Assembly (NCBI RefSeq): GCF_001528665.1
Contig: NZ_BBYJ01000006.1
Span: forward strand, 479,961-543,960
Length of the DNA: 64,000 bases
DNA from: Microtetraspora malaysiensis
Lineage (GTDB): Bacteria; Actinomycetota; Actinomycetes; Streptosporangiales; Streptosporangiaceae
Direction of reading: 5' to 3'
Made by a program: the position numbers and the translations under genes. The notes under the pieces are model-generated. The model made no database searches. It was not told the DNA's origin and saw nothing but the letters and a program-made list of their open reading frames with translations. Positions 18,882 through 28,258 of this stretch are shown piece after piece (the first letter of the stretch is position 1; the number at the start of each line of letters is the position of its first letter).

Positions 18882-20435
18882 CTACGGCCGCCTGGCGGCC
18901 CGGCGGGGGAGGAGCAGGGCCCACAGTGCGCCCGCGGCGCACAGCACCGCGGTGATCAGGAAGATCTCGGTGTACTCCGCGTGCAGCGCCGAGTGCACCT
19001 TGGCCGTGTACTCGGCGAGCCTCCGGGCGTACTCGGCGGCTTCCACCCCGATCGGGAGCGGCGTGTCGAGGTGGGCGGTGAGCGACTGGAACCGGTGGAA
19101 GCCCCACGCGGACAGCGCGGCCACCCCCAGCAGCATGCCCATCATCCGGGCCACCACGACCGCCGCCGAGGCGACGCCGTGCCGCGCGGCCGGTACGGCC
19201 CGCAGCACCGCGGAGGACACCGGCGCGACGACCAGGCCGAGCCCGAGCCCCGCGACGACCAGGTCGACGTCCATGCGCGAGCCCGCCGAGGCGAGATCCA
19301 GCGGCCACTGGGAGATCCGCACATAGCCGACGGAAGCGACGGCCAGGCCGCACGCGGCGACCGCGCGCTCGCCGAACCTCCCCGCCAGCAGGCCGCCGAG
19401 CAGCGCGGCCACGGCCAGCGCGACGAGGAACCGGGTCAGGACGAGCGCGCCGCCCACCGTGTCCAGGCCGAGCAGGGTCTGCGCGGTGAACTGCACGTCC
19501 ACCAGCGTGACCAGCAACGCGGCGCCGGCGAGGAAACTCACGCCGAGAGTCGCGATCACCGGTCGCCGCGCCGTCCCCGACAGGTCGAGCAGCCGGACCG
19601 GCGAGCGGGCCTCCCAGACGGCGAACGCCACAGCCGCGACCAGCCCGGCCACCACGCACGGCACGCCCCACGGCGGGAGCACGCCGCTGTCTGGCGAGGG
19701 GTTGTACAGGCCGGCGACGAGCAGCCCGAGGGCCGCGGCGAGGAGCAGGCCGCCGATGACGTCGACCCTGGCTCCGCCGTACGGCGCCCGCCCGCCGGGA
19801 ACGCCGCGCTGGACGGCCACCGCGGCGAGGGCGGCCAGCGGGATGTTGACCCAGAAGATGAGCCGCCACCCGCCGGTCGGCAGGCCCAGCCAGGCCGTAC
19901 CGGCGGGGATCAGGGAGGCGAGGGCCACGCCGTACAGGGGGCCGAGGACGCTGCCGAGCTCCTGCGCGGCGCCCACCGCGCCCAGCGCCGCGGGGCGGGA
20001 GCGCTCCTCCCACAGGTCGCCGATGAGCGCCATCGTGATCGGGAGTAGCGCGCCGCCCGCGACGCCCTGGAGCGCGCGGCCCACGACCAGCATGGGCACG
20101 TCCCCGGCCAGCGCGGTGACCAGCGAGCCGGCGGCGAACCCGGCCAGGCAGGCGTGGATGAGGGGACGCCTGCCGTACCGGTCGGACAGCCCGCCGAGCA
20201 GCGGCATCGCGGCGACGTAGCCGAGCAGGAACCCCGTCACGATCGGCGTGGCCCGCTCCAGGTGGTTCAGCGGGACCCCGGCGTCCCTGGCGACGTCGAT
20301 GAGCACGGTGACCACGACGTACGCGTCGAGCGCGGCGAGCAGTACGGCGGTGCCGCCGACGCCGAGCGCGATCCTGCGGGCGGCGGGCGCGGGGGCGGCG
20401 GCGGGCATGGCGTCCGGCGAGGGGGAGGCGGTCAT
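18882..20435 (-). CDS. MFS transporter, DHA2 (14-helix) family, P55-like
   Basis: 517 residues. Hydrophobicity suggests about 14 membrane helices as in the DHA2 drug:H+ antiporter family. Family motifs are visible: motif A as [14 protein letters not shown], motif C region [20 protein letters not shown], and the first-helix segment [19 protein letters not shown] with the DHA2-typical Asp. It starts only 4 bp after the stop of an LppX/LprG-type lipoprotein gene. That lipoprotein-MFS order is the one seen for M. tuberculosis lprG-Rv1410c (p55), which moves triacylglycerol and lipoglycans to the outer envelope. A similar lipid export role is inferred, not shown. Confidence 0.88.
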   Translation of the reverse strand: MTASPSPDAMPAAAPAPAARRIALGVGGTAVLLAALDAYVVVTVLIDVARDAGVPLNHLERATPIVTGFLLGYVAAMPLLGGLSDRYGRRPLIHACLAGFAAGSLVTALAGDVPMLVVGRALQGVAGGALLPITMALIGDLWEERSRPAALGAVGAAQELGSVLGPLYGVALASLIPAGTAWLGLPTGGWRLIFWVNIPLAALAAVAVQRGVPGGRAPYGGARVDVIGGLLLAAALGLLVAGLYNPSPDSGVLPPWGVPCVVAGLVAAVAFAVWEARSPVRLLDLSGTARRPVIATLGVSFLAGAALLVTLVDVQFTAQTLLGLDTVGGALVLTRFLVALAVAALLGGLLAGRFGERAVAACGLAVASVGYVRISQWPLDLASAGSRMDVDLVVAGLGLGLVVAPVSSAVLRAVPAARHGVASAAVVVARMMGMLLGVAALSAWGFHRFQSLTAHLDTPLPIGVEAAEYARRLAEYTAKVHSALHAEYTEIFLITAVLCAAGALWALLLPRRAARRP

Positions 20436-20439
20436 GCGG

Positions 20440-21111
20440 TCAGGACGCCGGCGGCGTGATCGTCACCGGCGCGTCGTAGTCGGAGAGGTTCACGACGACC
20501 TTGCCTCCGGTGAGCGGGAGGTCCATCTTGAGCAGCCGTCCGGTGGCCTTGTCGAGCCAGACGGTGCCGTTGACGCCCTGCGCGATGCCGGGGATCAGCT
20601 TGGCCAGGATCTGCTGGGAGAGCGTGACCGGGACGCGGTAGGCGTCCGTGCCCGCGACCTTCTCGACGGCCTCGGTCCGCGCGTCGACGGCGCCGGACAG
20701 CAGCGCGGGCAGCCCGGTCAGCACCGCGGAGGGGTCGTAGAGCGCGGCGAGCTCCTCGCGGGTCATCCGCTGGAAGCCGCCGGTCGGGCCCTTGAAGTGG
20801 ACCGCGTCCCCGAGCAGGACGAACTCCAGCTCCTGGAGTGAGCCCATGATGTCGATCTGGAGGGTGCCCTTCGCGTCGCCCTCCTTGGTGAGGCTGCCCT
20901 CGGCGTGCTTGACCGTCACGGACGGATTGCCCTCGGTCTCGATGGTGAACGCGACCGTCTCGACCGCCGCCATCGCCGTGGCGGCCTTCTTCATCAGGTC
21001 GGGCCCGGCGGGCAGGCCGGCCTCCGCCGACCCGCCGCAGGCCGGCACCAGGAGGACGGCGAGGACGAGCCAGACGGTGCCTGCCAGGCGTCGTGTCAGG
21101 AGTCTTGTCAC
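20440..21111 (-). CDS. LppX/LprAFG-type lipoprotein (LprG-like)
   Basis: 223 residues. The GTG start opens a lipoprotein signal peptide ([26 protein letters not shown]) with the lipobox VPAC. The mature part fits the LppX_LprAFG fold: an [22 protein letters not shown] first helix and strand, [18 protein letters not shown], and a C-terminal [18 protein letters not shown]. In mycobacteria this fold has a hydrophobic pocket that carries acylated lipids. A -10 hexamer sits 6 nt before the GTG with no ribosome site, indicating a leaderless mRNA. It is the first gene of an operon with the MFS transporter. Confidence 0.87.
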   Translation of the reverse strand: MTRLLTRRLAGTVWLVLAVLLVPACGGSAEAGLPAGPDLMKKAATAMAAVETVAFTIETEGNPSVTVKHAEGSLTKEGDAKGTLQIDIMGSLQELEFVLLGDAVHFKGPTGGFQRMTREELAALYDPSAVLTGLPALLSGAVDARTEAVEKVAGTDAYRVPVTLSQQILAKLIPGIAQGVNGTVWLDKATGRLLKMDLPLTGGKVVVNLSDYDAPVTITPPAS

Positions 21112-21117
21112 ACGCGG

Positions 21118-21123
21118 ATCGTA
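21118..21123 (-). promoter_or_regulatory. -10 element of the lipoprotein-MFS operon
   Basis: On the minus strand TACGAT ends 6 nt before the GTG start at 21111, consistent with a leaderless transcript. Confidence 0.5.
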
Positions 21124-21187
21124 GCGATCGGGGCCGCGCCCGGCGCGGGGTCGCGACGTATCGGTTTGGCACCATGCCCGACTGCGG

Positions 21188-21204
21188 CCGGCATATCCGG
21201 CATA
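21188..21204. repeat. Direct repeat TATGCCGG upstream of the lipoprotein operon
   Basis: Two copies of TATGCCGG (minus strand) are spaced 9 bp apart, about 65-85 bp upstream of the predicted -10. The adjoining marR gene makes an operator role possible, but nothing more supports it. Confidence 0.35.
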
Positions 21205-21244
21205 CGGCCAACGCTGGCGTACCCAGGTCGCCGGGCGGCGACGG

Positions 21245-21718
21245 TCAGGAGGCCTTTCCGGAGCGGACCCGCTGGAGGTGGGCCACGATCGGGGCGTAGA
21301 TCGTCTCAAGGGCGGTGACTTGGTCGGCGGTGAGCCGGTCGATGAAGTGGTGGCGCACGCCCGCCACGTGGTTCAGCGCGACCCGCTGGATGGTCTCCCA
21401 GCCCAGGGTGGTGAGCACGGCGAACGTGCCGCGCCGGTCGTCCTCGCAGTGCTCCCTCGTTACCAGCCCGGCCGCCTCCATGCGGGATATCTGGTGGGAG
21501 AGCCTGCTGCGCGACTGCACGGTGGCGTCGGCGAGGTCGCTCATGCGCATCCGGCGCCCGGGGCTCTCCGAGAGGTTGACCAGGATCTCGTAGTCGTTCA
21601 GCGACAGACCGGCCTCGTGGAGCTCGCGGTCGAGCTGGTGGGACAGCAGCCGGTGAACGGTCAGGTGCGTGCGCCAGGCCCGCTGCTCCTGAGGGGTGAG
21701 CCAGCGAGGGTCGTCCAT
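21245..21718 (-). CDS. MarR family transcriptional regulator
   Basis: 157 residues with the winged-helix MarR core: LHEAGLSLNDYEILVNLSESPGRRMRMSDLADATVQSRSRLSHQISRMEAAGLVTRE, followed by the wing residues CEDDRRGTFAVLTTLG. The start MDDPRWLT was chosen because TATGCT lies 7 nt upstream, giving a leaderless mRNA; two further in-frame ATGs exist upstream. MarR regulators usually bind small aromatic or oxidising signals and repress nearby genes. It lies 133 bp upstream of the lipoprotein-MFS operon on the same strand, so that operon is a plausible target. Confidence 0.92.
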   Translation of the reverse strand: MDDPRWLTPQEQRAWRTHLTVHRLLSHQLDRELHEAGLSLNDYEILVNLSESPGRRMRMSDLADATVQSRSRLSHQISRMEAAGLVTREHCEDDRRGTFAVLTTLGWETIQRVALNHVAGVRHHFIDRLTADQVTALETIYAPIVAHLQRVRSGKAS

Positions 21719-21791
21719 GCCGACCAGCATAAGATCATGCCGCCCCGTGTCCCGCGGCGAGGGCGCACGCGGCACGACCCGAGGGGTCGGG

Positions 21792-22454
21792 TCACACCCG
21801 GGCTGCGGCCCGGCCGCCGAGGAGCCGCAGCCGGCCGGGGCTGTCGGTGATCGCGCCCGCGATGACGCTGCCCGCCGTCCACTCGAGCAGGTGCCTGCCC
21901 TCCCACTCCAGGGTGGCGGCGTCGTCGTCGAACGGCAGGCCGGACAGGTCGGTCTCCCGCAGCTGGTCGAGGGTGAGCTCGCCCCGCTTCACCAGGGCCT
22001 CCTTGCGCACCCACTGCCGGATGAGCTTGCGGTTGTCCCGTCCCACCAGGTGGGCCTCGGCCGGGCTGAGCGCGACGGCGGCCAGGCTCTGGTCGGCCGG
22101 ACCCTCCGTGGCGTGCTCGGCGTCCACGCCGACCCGGCCGTGCCCCACCGCGGCGCACACATACCCCCTGGTGTGGGACATGCTCACGGACAGGTCCGGT
22201 TCCTCCGCGAACTCCGGCCGGCCGTGCGGCCCGCCGCACTGCTCGCAGCGCTGCACCAGCGTGAGCAGGCAGGCGCGGGTGCCGAGGAACTCGGCCGCGC
22301 AGTGCCGTACGAGAAGGTGGGCGGCGACGAAGTCGAGCCGGTCCTGCTCGCGGTTGAAGCGGTCGGCGCGGGCCCGCTCGGCGTCCGTGAGCGTCCCCCC
22401 GACCATGTCGAGGACCTCGTCGGTGTGGCCGGCGAAGATCAGGGGGGAGCGCAC
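21792..22454 (-). CDS. 4'-phosphopantetheinyl transferase, Sfp type
   Basis: 220 residues. The Sfp-family motifs are present: GRVGVDAEH (Mg2+-binding Asp), and IRQWVRKEALVK (W-x-x-KEA with the catalytic Glu and Lys). SMSHTRGYVCAAVG is the substrate-binding motif before them. The enzyme transfers phosphopantetheine from CoA to a Ser of acyl or peptidyl carrier proteins, as needed for polyketide, peptide or fatty acid synthesis. No biosynthetic cluster is next to it, so it may serve carrier proteins elsewhere. The GTG start follows GAGGCC. Confidence 0.93.
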   Translation of the reverse strand: MRSPLIFAGHTDEVLDMVGGTLTDAERARADRFNREQDRLDFVAAHLLVRHCAAEFLGTRACLLTLVQRCEQCGGPHGRPEFAEEPDLSVSMSHTRGYVCAAVGHGRVGVDAEHATEGPADQSLAAVALSPAEAHLVGRDNRKLIRQWVRKEALVKRGELTLDQLRETDLSGLPFDDDAATLEWEGRHLLEWTAGSVIAGAITDSPGRLRLLGGRAAARV

Positions 22455-22523
22455 GGCCTCACCTTATTCGAGCATGGTGACCAACGCGTAAATCGCGGGC
22501 GTCCTGTTCGGCCGGGCCGGGGG

Positions 22524-23915
22524 TCAGCCGAGCAGCCCGGCCATCCACGCCTCGATCTCGTCCGCGCGCCTGGGCAGGCCCGCCGACATGAGACGCGCCC
22601 CGTCCGCGGTGATGACCAGGTCGTCCTCGATGCGCACGCCGATGCCGCGCAGCTCGGGCGGCAGCGTGAGGTCGTCGGGCTGCAGGTAGAGGCCGGGCTC
22701 GACGGTGAGCACCTGGCCCTCCTCCAGCACGCCGTCGAGGTAGGTGCCGGCCCGCGCCCCCGCGCAGTCGTGGACGTCCAGGCCGAGCATGTGCCCGCTG
22801 CTGCAGAGGGTGTAGCGGCGGTAGAGGCCGCTCTCCAGGTCGGGGTTGGACAGCACGCCCCAGTCGTGCAGGCCCTCGGCGATCACCCGCATCGCGGTCA
22901 GGTGGAACTCGCGGAACCGGGCGCCCGGACGCAGGGTCGCGATCGCCGCGTCCTGCGCCGCCAGGACGAGGTCGTACACCTGCCGCTGCAGCGGGCTGAA
23001 CCGGCCGGACAGCGGCAGCGTGCGGGTGATGTCGGCGGTGTAGAGGTTGTCGCTCTCCACGCCCGCGTCCAGGAGCAGCAGCTCGTCGGGGTTCAACCGC
23101 CCGTCGTTGCGGATCCAGTGCAGCACGCAGGCGTGCGCGCCCGAGGCCACGATCGACTGGTAGCCGACCGCGTTGCCCTCCAACCGGGAGCGCAGCCCGA
23201 AGATCCCTTCGATGTACCGCTCGCCGCGCGGGTGGGCGATCGCCGCGGGCAGCGCCCGGACCACGTCCTCGAAGCCGCGGGCGGTGGCGTCCACCGCATG
23301 CTGCAGCTCCGCGACCTCCCACTCGTCCTTGACGAGCCGCATCTCCGCCAGGAACGTGGCGAACTCGCCGTCGCCCTCCCCGGGCGACACCAGGGCGTCG
23401 ATCGAGCCGTCCACGCCGCGCAGCACCCGTGCGGGCCCGGAGAGCGCGTCGGGCAGGCGGTCGATGTGGACGCACTCGATCTGGTGGAGCTCCTCGGCCT
23501 CGGCGAGGTCGGGGCGGCGGCCCACCCAGAACTCGCCGTACCGGCGGTCGCGGTAGAACTCCTGCCCCGCGGAGCGGGGCGAGCGCGGCCGCATGAAGAG
23601 GCGCGCCGCGCCGGACGGCTCGACCACCAGCACGTTGTCCGGCTCCTGAGCCCCCGTCAGGTACGTGAACGCGCTGTGCGCCCGGAACCGGTAGTCGTCG
23701 TCGTTGCTGCGGACCTTGAGCGTCCCGGAGGGGATGACCAGCCGCTCCCCGGGAAAGCGCGAGGCGAGCGCGACCCGCCGCTTGGCGGTGTACGCGGCGA
23801 GGGGCAGCGGATGCGCGTCGGTCCGGCTGGTGTCGGCCCAGCCGGTCGCCATGAACTCCGCGAGGGCCTCGGTGATCGGAAGGTCGTGGCTTCCGGTGTT
23901 GAGCTTGTCCGTCAT
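22524..23915 (-). CDS. pepP: Xaa-Pro aminopeptidase (M24 family)
   Basis: 463 residues. An N-terminal creatinase-like domain with RFRAHSAFTYLTGAQEPD precedes the pita-bread metallopeptidase domain. The five metal ligands are visible: Asp in LLLDAGVES, Asp in YTADITRTLP, His in CSSGHMLGLDVHD, Glu in LTVEPGLYLQ and Glu in GVRIEDDLVITADG. It removes an N-terminal residue in front of proline. Length and motifs match the aminopeptidase P group. The ATG has GGAGAC at proper spacing. Confidence 0.95.
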   Translation of the reverse strand: MTDKLNTGSHDLPITEALAEFMATGWADTSRTDAHPLPLAAYTAKRRVALASRFPGERLVIPSGTLKVRSNDDDYRFRAHSAFTYLTGAQEPDNVLVVEPSGAARLFMRPRSPRSAGQEFYRDRRYGEFWVGRRPDLAEAEELHQIECVHIDRLPDALSGPARVLRGVDGSIDALVSPGEGDGEFATFLAEMRLVKDEWEVAELQHAVDATARGFEDVVRALPAAIAHPRGERYIEGIFGLRSRLEGNAVGYQSIVASGAHACVLHWIRNDGRLNPDELLLLDAGVESDNLYTADITRTLPLSGRFSPLQRQVYDLVLAAQDAAIATLRPGARFREFHLTAMRVIAEGLHDWGVLSNPDLESGLYRRYTLCSSGHMLGLDVHDCAGARAGTYLDGVLEEGQVLTVEPGLYLQPDDLTLPPELRGIGVRIEDDLVITADGARLMSAGLPRRADEIEAWMAGLLG

Positions 23916-24127
23916 CGTTGTCTCCGGGTGGCGGGCAATGGTGGTATTTCACACATTACTGCTTGGGCGCTGGTCACCCGATTGTCCTCCATCGAGACCG
24001 GACCGCTCTCCGGCGGGGGCTCGGTCCCGCCGCGGCCGGGCGTCACTGATCCGCAACGCGCATAGGGGGAGGGTGTCGAGGGCAATGGTCAGGGAAAACA
24101 TGCCGGGCCGGAGCCGAGGTGGTGCCG

Positions 24128-24556
24128 ATGCTGATCAGAACTGTTCTGCGGCGCAAGGGTACGGACGTGGTGACCGTGCCGCCGGACGCCACGGTCACCG
24201 AACTGCTGGCCGTCCTGGCGGAGCGGAACATCGGGGCGGTGGTCGTCTCGGAGGACGGCCTGGCCATCACCGGCATCGTCTCCGAACGCGACGTCGTCCG
24301 CCGGCTGGCCGACCGCGGCGCCGCGGTCTTCGACCTCCCCGTGTCCGCGATCATGACGACCGAGGTCCACACCTGCACCCCCGAGGCGAACGTGGACGAG
24401 CTCCGCCGCACCATGACGAACCACCGCGTCCGGCACGTCCCGGTCGTCCGCGAGGGGCGGCTCGCCGGCATCGTCAGCATCGGCGACGTCGTCAAAAGCT
24501 CCATCGACGATCTGGAGACGGAGAACGAGGCCCTGGTCGGCTACATCCGCGGCTGA
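24128..24556 (+). CDS. Two-CBS-domain protein
   Basis: 142 residues made almost entirely of a Bateman module: first CBS VVTVPPDATVTELLAVLAERNIGAVVVSEDG...GIVSERDVVRRL, second CBS IMTTEVHTCTPEANVDELRRTMTNHRVRHVPVVREGRLAGIVSIGDVV. CBS pairs bind adenosyl ligands such as AMP, ATP or NAD(H). No catalytic domain is attached, so it is likely a ligand sensor with an unknown partner. The ATG was chosen because CCGAGG lies 8 nt upstream; a GTG three codons earlier is possible. Confidence 0.9.
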   Translation: MLIRTVLRRKGTDVVTVPPDATVTELLAVLAERNIGAVVVSEDGLAITGIVSERDVVRRLADRGAAVFDLPVSAIMTTEVHTCTPEANVDELRRTMTNHRVRHVPVVREGRLAGIVSIGDVVKSSIDDLETENEALVGYIRG

Positions 24557-24575
24557 CCCGGCCCGATCGGAAAGG

Positions 24576-24605
24576 GGAGGGGCCCGGCGCGCGCCGGGCC
24601 CCTCC
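24576..24605. terminator. 30-bp perfect palindrome, bidirectional terminator
   Basis: GGAGGGGCCCGGCGC is directly followed by its exact reverse complement, in the 116-bp space between the convergent CBS and subtilase genes. On the minus strand CCCCTTTCC follows the stem. It probably ends the CBS transcript. Confidence 0.8.
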
Positions 24606-24633
24606 TCGTCTCGCCGGACGGGATCCGGGTCCG

Positions 24634-24669
24634 GTCTCGCGGTCCGGCCGGGCGGCCGGACCGCGAGAC
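24634..24669 (-). terminator. 16-bp stem-loop terminator of the subtilase gene
   Basis: GTCTCGCGGTCCGGCC pairs perfectly with GGCCGGACCGCGAGAC around a 4-nt loop, starting 3 nt after the subtilase stop codon. Together with the palindrome at 24576 it gives two back-to-back terminators between convergent genes. Confidence 0.85.
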
Positions 24670-24672
24670 ACC

Positions 24673-27600
24673 TCATTTGACGGTGATCTTGTCCACCTCC
24701 ACGGTGACGCCGCGTACCTGCGGGGTCGAGGTCGCCGTCGTCACCTCGCCGGTGCCGGCGGACGAGCCCGTGACCGTGAACGAGTAGGTCAGGGCCCCGC
24801 CGGGCGCGCCCGGCGTGCTGGTGATCCGGTAGTCGCTGGTGGGCGCGCCGGTGATCTGGCCGCCCGCCGTGCCGTCGGCGTTCTCCGCGCCGACGGTCAG
24901 GCCGTAGTCGTCACCCGGGTAGGGCGGACGCGCGGCCGGGTTGTAGGCGAAGCTGATGTCCTCGGTGCCGTTGACCCCGATCCACTGCTGGAAGACCCGT
25001 ACGGCGCTGTCCCCGTACAGGCGGACCTGCCACTCGATGACCAGCCAGCGGTGGACGCCGTCCGTCAGCGTCCCCGCGTACACGCCCGGCGCCCCGCGGC
25101 CGTCCAGGTCGGTCCAGTACGGCGCGAGCACGTTGTTGGGCGGGGTCGGGTCGGGCAGCGTCTGCGGAGCGTACGCGATGTCCGCCGAACCGGTCGTGCC
25201 GCCCGCGACGGTGTAGCCGTTCGAGACGACCCCGATCCGCGTGTACGTCTTGCCGGCGTAGACGAAGGCCGGGACGGTGAAGTTGATCGCCTCCTCGTCG
25301 CCGATCGGCGTCGGCGTGAGGCCGAGGCTCGCCAGCGGGAGCCAGCCGCCCGCCGGGTTGGCCCCCGGAGCGATGCCCGGCCGGTCGGGCTGCCGCCCCG
25401 CGAGGGTGGTCTTCGCCGTGACGACGCGGTTCCCGGTCAGGGTCGCGCCGGTGGCCCCTGTGACCTTCAGCTTCGTGCTGAGCGTGCTGACCGCGGTGAC
25501 CTCGGTGTTCTGCAGGGTGTTGTTCTGTACGGACACGGTGCAGGTGGAGACGCCGGTGTTCTTCACGATCGTGTCGGGCGCGCAGGTCTGGTCGATCGGC
25601 ACCGCGCCCTGCTGACGGTAGAACGCGACCGGCAGGTGCTGCGCCCGGTCGCCGTTGACCTGCTTGAGGTCCACCTGGCCGAAGTACTGCCCCTCGGGCA
25701 GGTCCGGCGCGGCGATGACGATGGTGATCGTGGCGCTCTTGCCGGGCTTGACGTTGAACACCGACGGGGACACCGTGATGCTCGCCCCGCTGACCGTGCT
25801 GCCGCTCGCGCGGTAGACGACCGTCTTGTTCGTCGTGTTGACGAGCGTGCGCTTCGCGGTGATCACACCGGGCATGATCGGCGCGTTCACCGAGGGCAGG
25901 TTGAGGTCGATCCGGCCCATCGGGTCGGTCGCCGAGGCCGCGTAGTTGGCCGCGGTCTCGTCAAGGGTCAGCCCGGTGTCGGCGGCCTTGGACAGGTCGA
26001 CCCGGCCGCCGCCGTAGTCGAACGGGTCGGCGGGCGTGGTCCGGTCCTGCTTGGTGACCTTCGTCGTGGCCGTCGTCTCCAGCGCCGACTTGATCTGGCC
26101 GGGCGTCCAGCCCGGGTGCAGGGCCGCCATCAGCGCCCCGGCGCCCGCCACGTGCGGCGACGACATCGATGTGCCGGCGATGACCTGGTACAGGTTGCCG
26201 GGCGGACCTTCAAGCTCTGATTCCGGTGTCGGGGTGTTGCCGGCGAGGATGTGCAGGCCGGGCGCGGTCACGTCCGGCTTGAGGAAGTCGCCGCCGGGGC
26301 CGCGCGAGGAGAACGTGGTCATGGCGTCGCCCTGCCACGTCGCCTTCTCGCCCTGCGTGAAGGTCGCCGTCGCGCCCGCGTGGGCGGCGACGAAGGCGAG
26401 CAGCGCGTCGGTCTCCGGCTTGTCGATGTGAACGGTGGGCACCCAGTGGTTGTCCGTCATCACGTCGAGCGGCGAGGAGTTGTAAAGGATCATCCCCGCG
26501 GCGCCGCCCTTCTTGACCGCGGCGCCCTTGAGCACCCGGTTCGGCCCCCGCTCACAGGCGACGATCTTTCCGGTGAACAGCCCGGCCGGAGGCGTCCGCA
26601 CGCACAGCGCGTCGCTGTACGGCGGGGCCGAGGCGAGCACGATCGGCAGCGGCGTCCCCGCGCCCGACGTGATCGACGCGCCCTTGATCGTGGCGGTCGC
26701 GCCGTCGCCGGCGAGGGTGATCGTCGACTGGAAGGTGCGCGACTGGGTCGAGGCGGCCACCGTCGTGACCCACGGGCTGCGGTGGTCGGTCGTGTTCGCG
26801 CCCGGGCCGGAGTTCCCGGCCGAGGCGGACACGAAGACGCCCGCCGCGTACGCGTCGAGGAACGCCAGCTCGACCGCGTCGCTGTAGGGGTCCGACCCGC
26901 CGGAGATCGAGAAGTTGATCACGCGGACGCCGTCCGCGATCGCCTGGGCCACCGCGGCCGCGGAGTCGGACTGGTAGCAGCCCTCGGCGCCGCACACCTT
27001 GTACGCCGCGACGTGGGCGGCGGGCGCCACACCGTGGATCGCGCCGCGGTCGATGCCGAGCGGGTCCGCGTGCTCGACCGGGCCGCCGGCCGAGGTGGTG
27101 GCGGTGTGCGTCCCGTGGCCGTTGGAGTCACGGGCGCTGTCGGGGTAGACCTCGCCGCCCACCTGCGCGTTGTACGTCGCGAGGAAGGGCTGGCCGGAGA
27201 TCAGCTTGTTGTTGCAGACGAAGACGTCCGCTGTCGGGGTCAGCGGGTTGTCCCCGAAGGAGCAGGTACGCGGGGTGCCGTCGGCCTTGGGCGGGGGAGC
27301 GGGCAGGTTGCCCGGGTCGGCGAACGACGGGTGCTCGGGCCAGACGCCCGAGTCGAGGATGCCGACGATCACGCCCTTGCCGGACGATTTCGTCCCGCCG
27401 AGCCGGTTGTATATCGCGTCGGCGCCCATGAACGAGGCGCTGGAGTCGGTGAGCGGCTGCTCCAGCCTGTCCTGCTGCACCGCCGCGACCCCGGGGAGCT
27501 TCACCAGCTCGGCGGCCTTCTCGCCGGGCAGGGTGAGGGCCACGCCGCCGTACACAGTGCGGAGCCGCTGGCCCACCTTGGCGTCGGGGATCTTCTTGGA

Positions 27601-28014
27601 CAGCTCGCCGAGGAAGGCGTTCTCGACCTCCTCGATGTGCTTGCCGTACTTGGCCGCGTCGGCGCTCTTGAGATCGAGGGACTTTCCGGTGACCGACGGG
27701 CTGGTGCCGGGCAGGCCCGGCAGGTCACCCTGGTACGCGGCGAGCGAGTCGTAGTCCAGCTTCACGACGACGCTCACCGGCGCCGACGAGCGCGACGTCA
27801 GCAGTTGCGCGTCGCTCTTGGCCAGCCGCCCGCTCGGCGACTTGGCCCCCTGGACGTGATCACCCGCGGTGAGCGCGGTGGCCGACCAGGATCCGGTGGG
27901 GTCGGGGGTGGGATCCGCCGTCGCGGACGCCGCGGGAACCGTGGCCGCGACGAGTGTGAGACCGCTCGCGACGGCGGCCAGGCGTAAGTAGGTGGACGAA
28001 GTCTTCCTTGGCAC
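24673..28014 (-). CDS. Secreted subtilisin-like serine protease (S8) with PA domain
   Basis: 1113 residues. A signal peptide (about 1-34) and an inhibitor I9-like propeptide precede the peptidase. The catalytic triad is Asp221 (GILDSGVWPEHPS), His300 (SNGHGTHTATTSAG) and Ser616 (AGTSMSSPHVAGAG), with the oxyanion Asn in SASAGNSGPG. A protease-associated domain is inserted at about 440-555. After about residue 700 come a fibronectin-III-like domain and a beta-rich domain with DYGLTVGAENADGTAGG. The layout matches plant-subtilase-like actinobacterial exoproteases. The GTG was chosen because GGGAGG lies 6 nt upstream and it opens the signal peptide; a structured leader precedes it. Confidence 0.95.
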   Translation of the reverse strand: MPRKTSSTYLRLAAVASGLTLVAATVPAASATADPTPDPTGSWSATALTAGDHVQGAKSPSGRLAKSDAQLLTSRSSAPVSVVVKLDYDSLAAYQGDLPGLPGTSPSVTGKSLDLKSADAAKYGKHIEEVENAFLGELSKKIPDAKVGQRLRTVYGGVALTLPGEKAAELVKLPGVAAVQQDRLEQPLTDSSASFMGADAIYNRLGGTKSSGKGVIVGILDSGVWPEHPSFADPGNLPAPPPKADGTPRTCSFGDNPLTPTADVFVCNNKLISGQPFLATYNAQVGGEVYPDSARDSNGHGTHTATTSAGGPVEHADPLGIDRGAIHGVAPAAHVAAYKVCGAEGCYQSDSAAAVAQAIADGVRVINFSISGGSDPYSDAVELAFLDAYAAGVFVSASAGNSGPGANTTDHRSPWVTTVAASTQSRTFQSTITLAGDGATATIKGASITSGAGTPLPIVLASAPPYSDALCVRTPPAGLFTGKIVACERGPNRVLKGAAVKKGGAAGMILYNSSPLDVMTDNHWVPTVHIDKPETDALLAFVAAHAGATATFTQGEKATWQGDAMTTFSSRGPGGDFLKPDVTAPGLHILAGNTPTPESELEGPPGNLYQVIAGTSMSSPHVAGAGALMAALHPGWTPGQIKSALETTATTKVTKQDRTTPADPFDYGGGRVDLSKAADTGLTLDETAANYAASATDPMGRIDLNLPSVNAPIMPGVITAKRTLVNTTNKTVVYRASGSTVSGASITVSPSVFNVKPGKSATITIVIAAPDLPEGQYFGQVDLKQVNGDRAQHLPVAFYRQQGAVPIDQTCAPDTIVKNTGVSTCTVSVQNNTLQNTEVTAVSTLSTKLKVTGATGATLTGNRVVTAKTTLAGRQPDRPGIAPGANPAGGWLPLASLGLTPTPIGDEEAINFTVPAFVYAGKTYTRIGVVSNGYTVAGGTTGSADIAYAPQTLPDPTPPNNVLAPYWTDLDGRGAPGVYAGTLTDGVHRWLVIEWQVRLYGDSAVRVFQQWIGVNGTEDISFAYNPAARPPYPGDDYGLTVGAENADGTAGGQITGAPTSDYRITSTPGAPGGALTYSFTVTGSSAGTGEVTTATSTPQVRGVTVEVDKITVK

Positions 28015-28151
28015 GAACACCTCCCATGAGGGCGCTGCGCTGATCGCCGCCCGTGAGGTGGGTGTCGTGCACCGCCGCCCTGAACGCGCGGGAAGGCGCA
28101 CGACCCTCCCCCTCGGGCGACAAGCGGCCAGCCGCCCCGCAAGGCGGCTGG
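28015..28151 (-). promoter_or_regulatory. Structured 5' leader of the subtilase with sequestered ribosome site
   Basis: In the minus-strand transcript three pairings can be drawn. A 9-bp stem CCAGCCGCC/GGCGGCTGG lies at 28128-28151. A 7-bp GTCGTGC/GCACGAC stem lies at 28064-28104. The ribosome site is within CACCTC-GAGGTG pairing: CACCTC of the transcript (28055-28060) is complementary to GAGGTG overlapping the Shine-Dalgarno (28018-28023). A distal anti-Shine-Dalgarno is typical of translational riboswitches or thermosensors. It does not match any riboswitch class I can recognise, including the ydaO type. Confidence 0.4.
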
Positions 28152-28223
28152 GCCTGACTGGGAGTCTAACTAGAGATCAAAAATAGGTATAGATCACTAT
28201 TTATGCCGACTTTATGTGGCTCC

Positions 28224-28251
28224 TTGGGTGGAAGTTGCCAAGTCGTACACT
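28224..28251 (+). promoter_or_regulatory. Leaderless promoter of the Smr-domain gene
   Basis: TTGGGT (-35) and TACACT (-10) are 16 bp apart, and the GTG start lies 7 nt after the -10. No ribosome site exists. Confidence 0.55.
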
Positions 28252-28258
28252 CGATCTC

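Noticed and set aside
28015..28151. c-di-AMP (ydaO) riboswitch
   Set aside because: The characteristic conserved segments of that class are not present; only generic stems are.
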